DNA of 64,000 nt, from contig CP070758.1 of assembly GCA_020348925.1 (NCBI GenBank), positions 2,556,259 to 2,620,258 of the forward strand, written 5' to 3'. Positions 63,537 through 64,000 of the stretch are shown one piece after another; positions within the stretch are counted from its first letter, which is position 1; each line of letters starts with the position of its first letter. The position numbers were made by a program, and so were the translations under genes. Below the pieces are notes generated by a model, which saw only the letters and a program-made list of their open reading frames with translations, was not told the DNA's origin and did no database searches. This stretch comes from Gemmatimonadota bacterium (GTDB lineage: Bacteria > JBHIER01 > G020348925).

Positions 63537-64000
63537 TCAGACAATATCTCCGGTTTTGGCTAAGGTTCGAACGATGTCATGAAATTTCTCGAGGCCGTAT
63601 TCTTTAATAAGATAGGAAACTGCCAGAAGGCTCTGTGCGTAAGCCAACTGGGCCTTTTCGCGATTGAAGGACAGGACGTAATCAATGCGTTTCAATGGTA
63701 TGATGGAGCGTGTGAAAACGGCCTTGGCCATGATGAAACTCTGATTGAAGTCCCATTCGTGAGATTCGTACATGGCCAAACCTTCGTCGAACCAGCGGGG
63801 AGCTCTTTTGCCGCGGAGTGCTTGACCGAGGACGACGTGGGTGAGCTCATGAACGGCTATCTGATTGAGCCTGCCCCCGGAAACCGTTTCGGGCTCGGCT
63901 TTGAGAACAATGAGCCATGAATCCGGAAAGGCGCACCCGATACCCCAGTCGGGCAGTGCGTTGCGAGTCAAAGTTTGAAATTCTCGGTCTGAAATAGTGA
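63537..64000 (-). CDS. Peptidase-MA-like metallopeptidase (partial, ended by in-frame TGA)
   Basis: The frame is open to the right edge of the window, so the N-terminus is missing. The visible part has IAVHELTHVVLGQ (the HExxH zinc motif), then PRWFDEGLAMYES with the third Glu ligand. An AYAQSLLAVSYLIKEYG helix and FHDIVRTLAKTGDIV follow. This is the gluzincin family known as peptidase MA-like. The gene stops at TGA 63539-63537, but homologous sequence continues in frame to 63291. The complete protein would be a membrane-anchored surface peptidase with its catalytic domain outside. Confidence 0.8.
   Translation of the reverse strand, partial: TISDREFQTLTRNALPDWGIGCAFPDSWLIVLKAEPETVSGGRLNQIAVHELTHVVLGQALRGKRAPRWFDEGLAMYESHEWDFNQSFIMAKAVFTRSIIPLKRIDYVLSFNREKAQLAYAQSLLAVSYLIKEYGLEKFHDIVRTLAKTGDIV

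Noticed and set aside
63537-63539. Genome-wide recoding of TGA as a sense codon
   Set aside because: Many genes in the window end cleanly at TGA, and TAA and TAG are also used as stops.

Overview
The window looks like a chromosome segment of an uncultured, protein-degrading bacterium of the FCB group (the Zixibacteria/Latescibacterota/Krumholzibacteriota/KSB1 kind). This placement is an inference. It rests on the NYPNPFNP-type C-terminal sorting domain at the left edge, many very long secreted proteins with dockerin modules, a thrombospondin type 3 repeat protein, good GGAGG ribosome sites, sigma70-like TTGACA promoters and intermediate GC content. No rRNA, tRNA, CRISPR array or transposase was seen.

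Left part (1-6031): the tail of a secreted protein with a FlgD-like sorting domain, then a 1192-aa surface protein (Ig-like domain, plant-type leucine-rich repeats, Fn3, thrombospondin type 3 repeats, dockerin). A 1.8 kb gene-poor stretch follows, with a ~102-bp direct repeat pair.

Central-left part (6032-17532): the most unusual locus. It holds a histidine-decarboxylase-like PLP enzyme, a dCache domain fused to a pentameric ligand-gated ion channel (pLGIC) and split by an in-frame TAA, a tyrosine decarboxylase, a fragment of a second pLGIC (M3-M4 only), and a 1391-aa multi-pass sensor with Cache-like domains and a degenerate NTPase/winged-helix tail. Two amine-forming enzymes beside amine-type receptor modules suggest a locus that makes and senses biogenic amines.

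Middle (17964-56793): a tandem array of secreted peptidases, each ending in a dockerin. There are eight intact M28 metallopeptidases and one M28 pseudogene, then an M1 aminopeptidase, an M14 carboxypeptidase, a C25 gingipain-like cysteine peptidase and, convergent to it, a secreted arginine-deiminase-like enzyme. The peptidase heads differ, but most share the same tail: Ig-like module(s), a GATase-like Rossmann domain and a dockerin. This reads as a cellulosome-like system for protein, although no cohesin scaffold lies in the window. Gene conversion between dockerins, an internal deletion and duplicated terminator/promoter cassettes show that the array is still evolving by recombination.

Right part (57114-64000): an SH3b protein and an M48 lipoprotein peptidase, then an MscS channel with a C-terminal cyclic-nucleotide-binding domain (frameshifted), a CHASE2 adenylate cyclase and an MBL-fold hydrolase, a plausible cAMP-gated osmotic module. 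A partial membrane-anchored peptidase-MA protein on the minus strand is interrupted by an in-frame TGA.

Peptidases could supply amino acids, decarboxylases could turn some of them into amines, and the channel and sensor proteins could report those amines. This link is inferred from neighbourhood only. Three otherwise intact genes carry single-site lesions (TAA at 9063, a 1-nt frameshift near 59634, TGA at 63537), so assembly error must be excluded before calling them pseudogenes.
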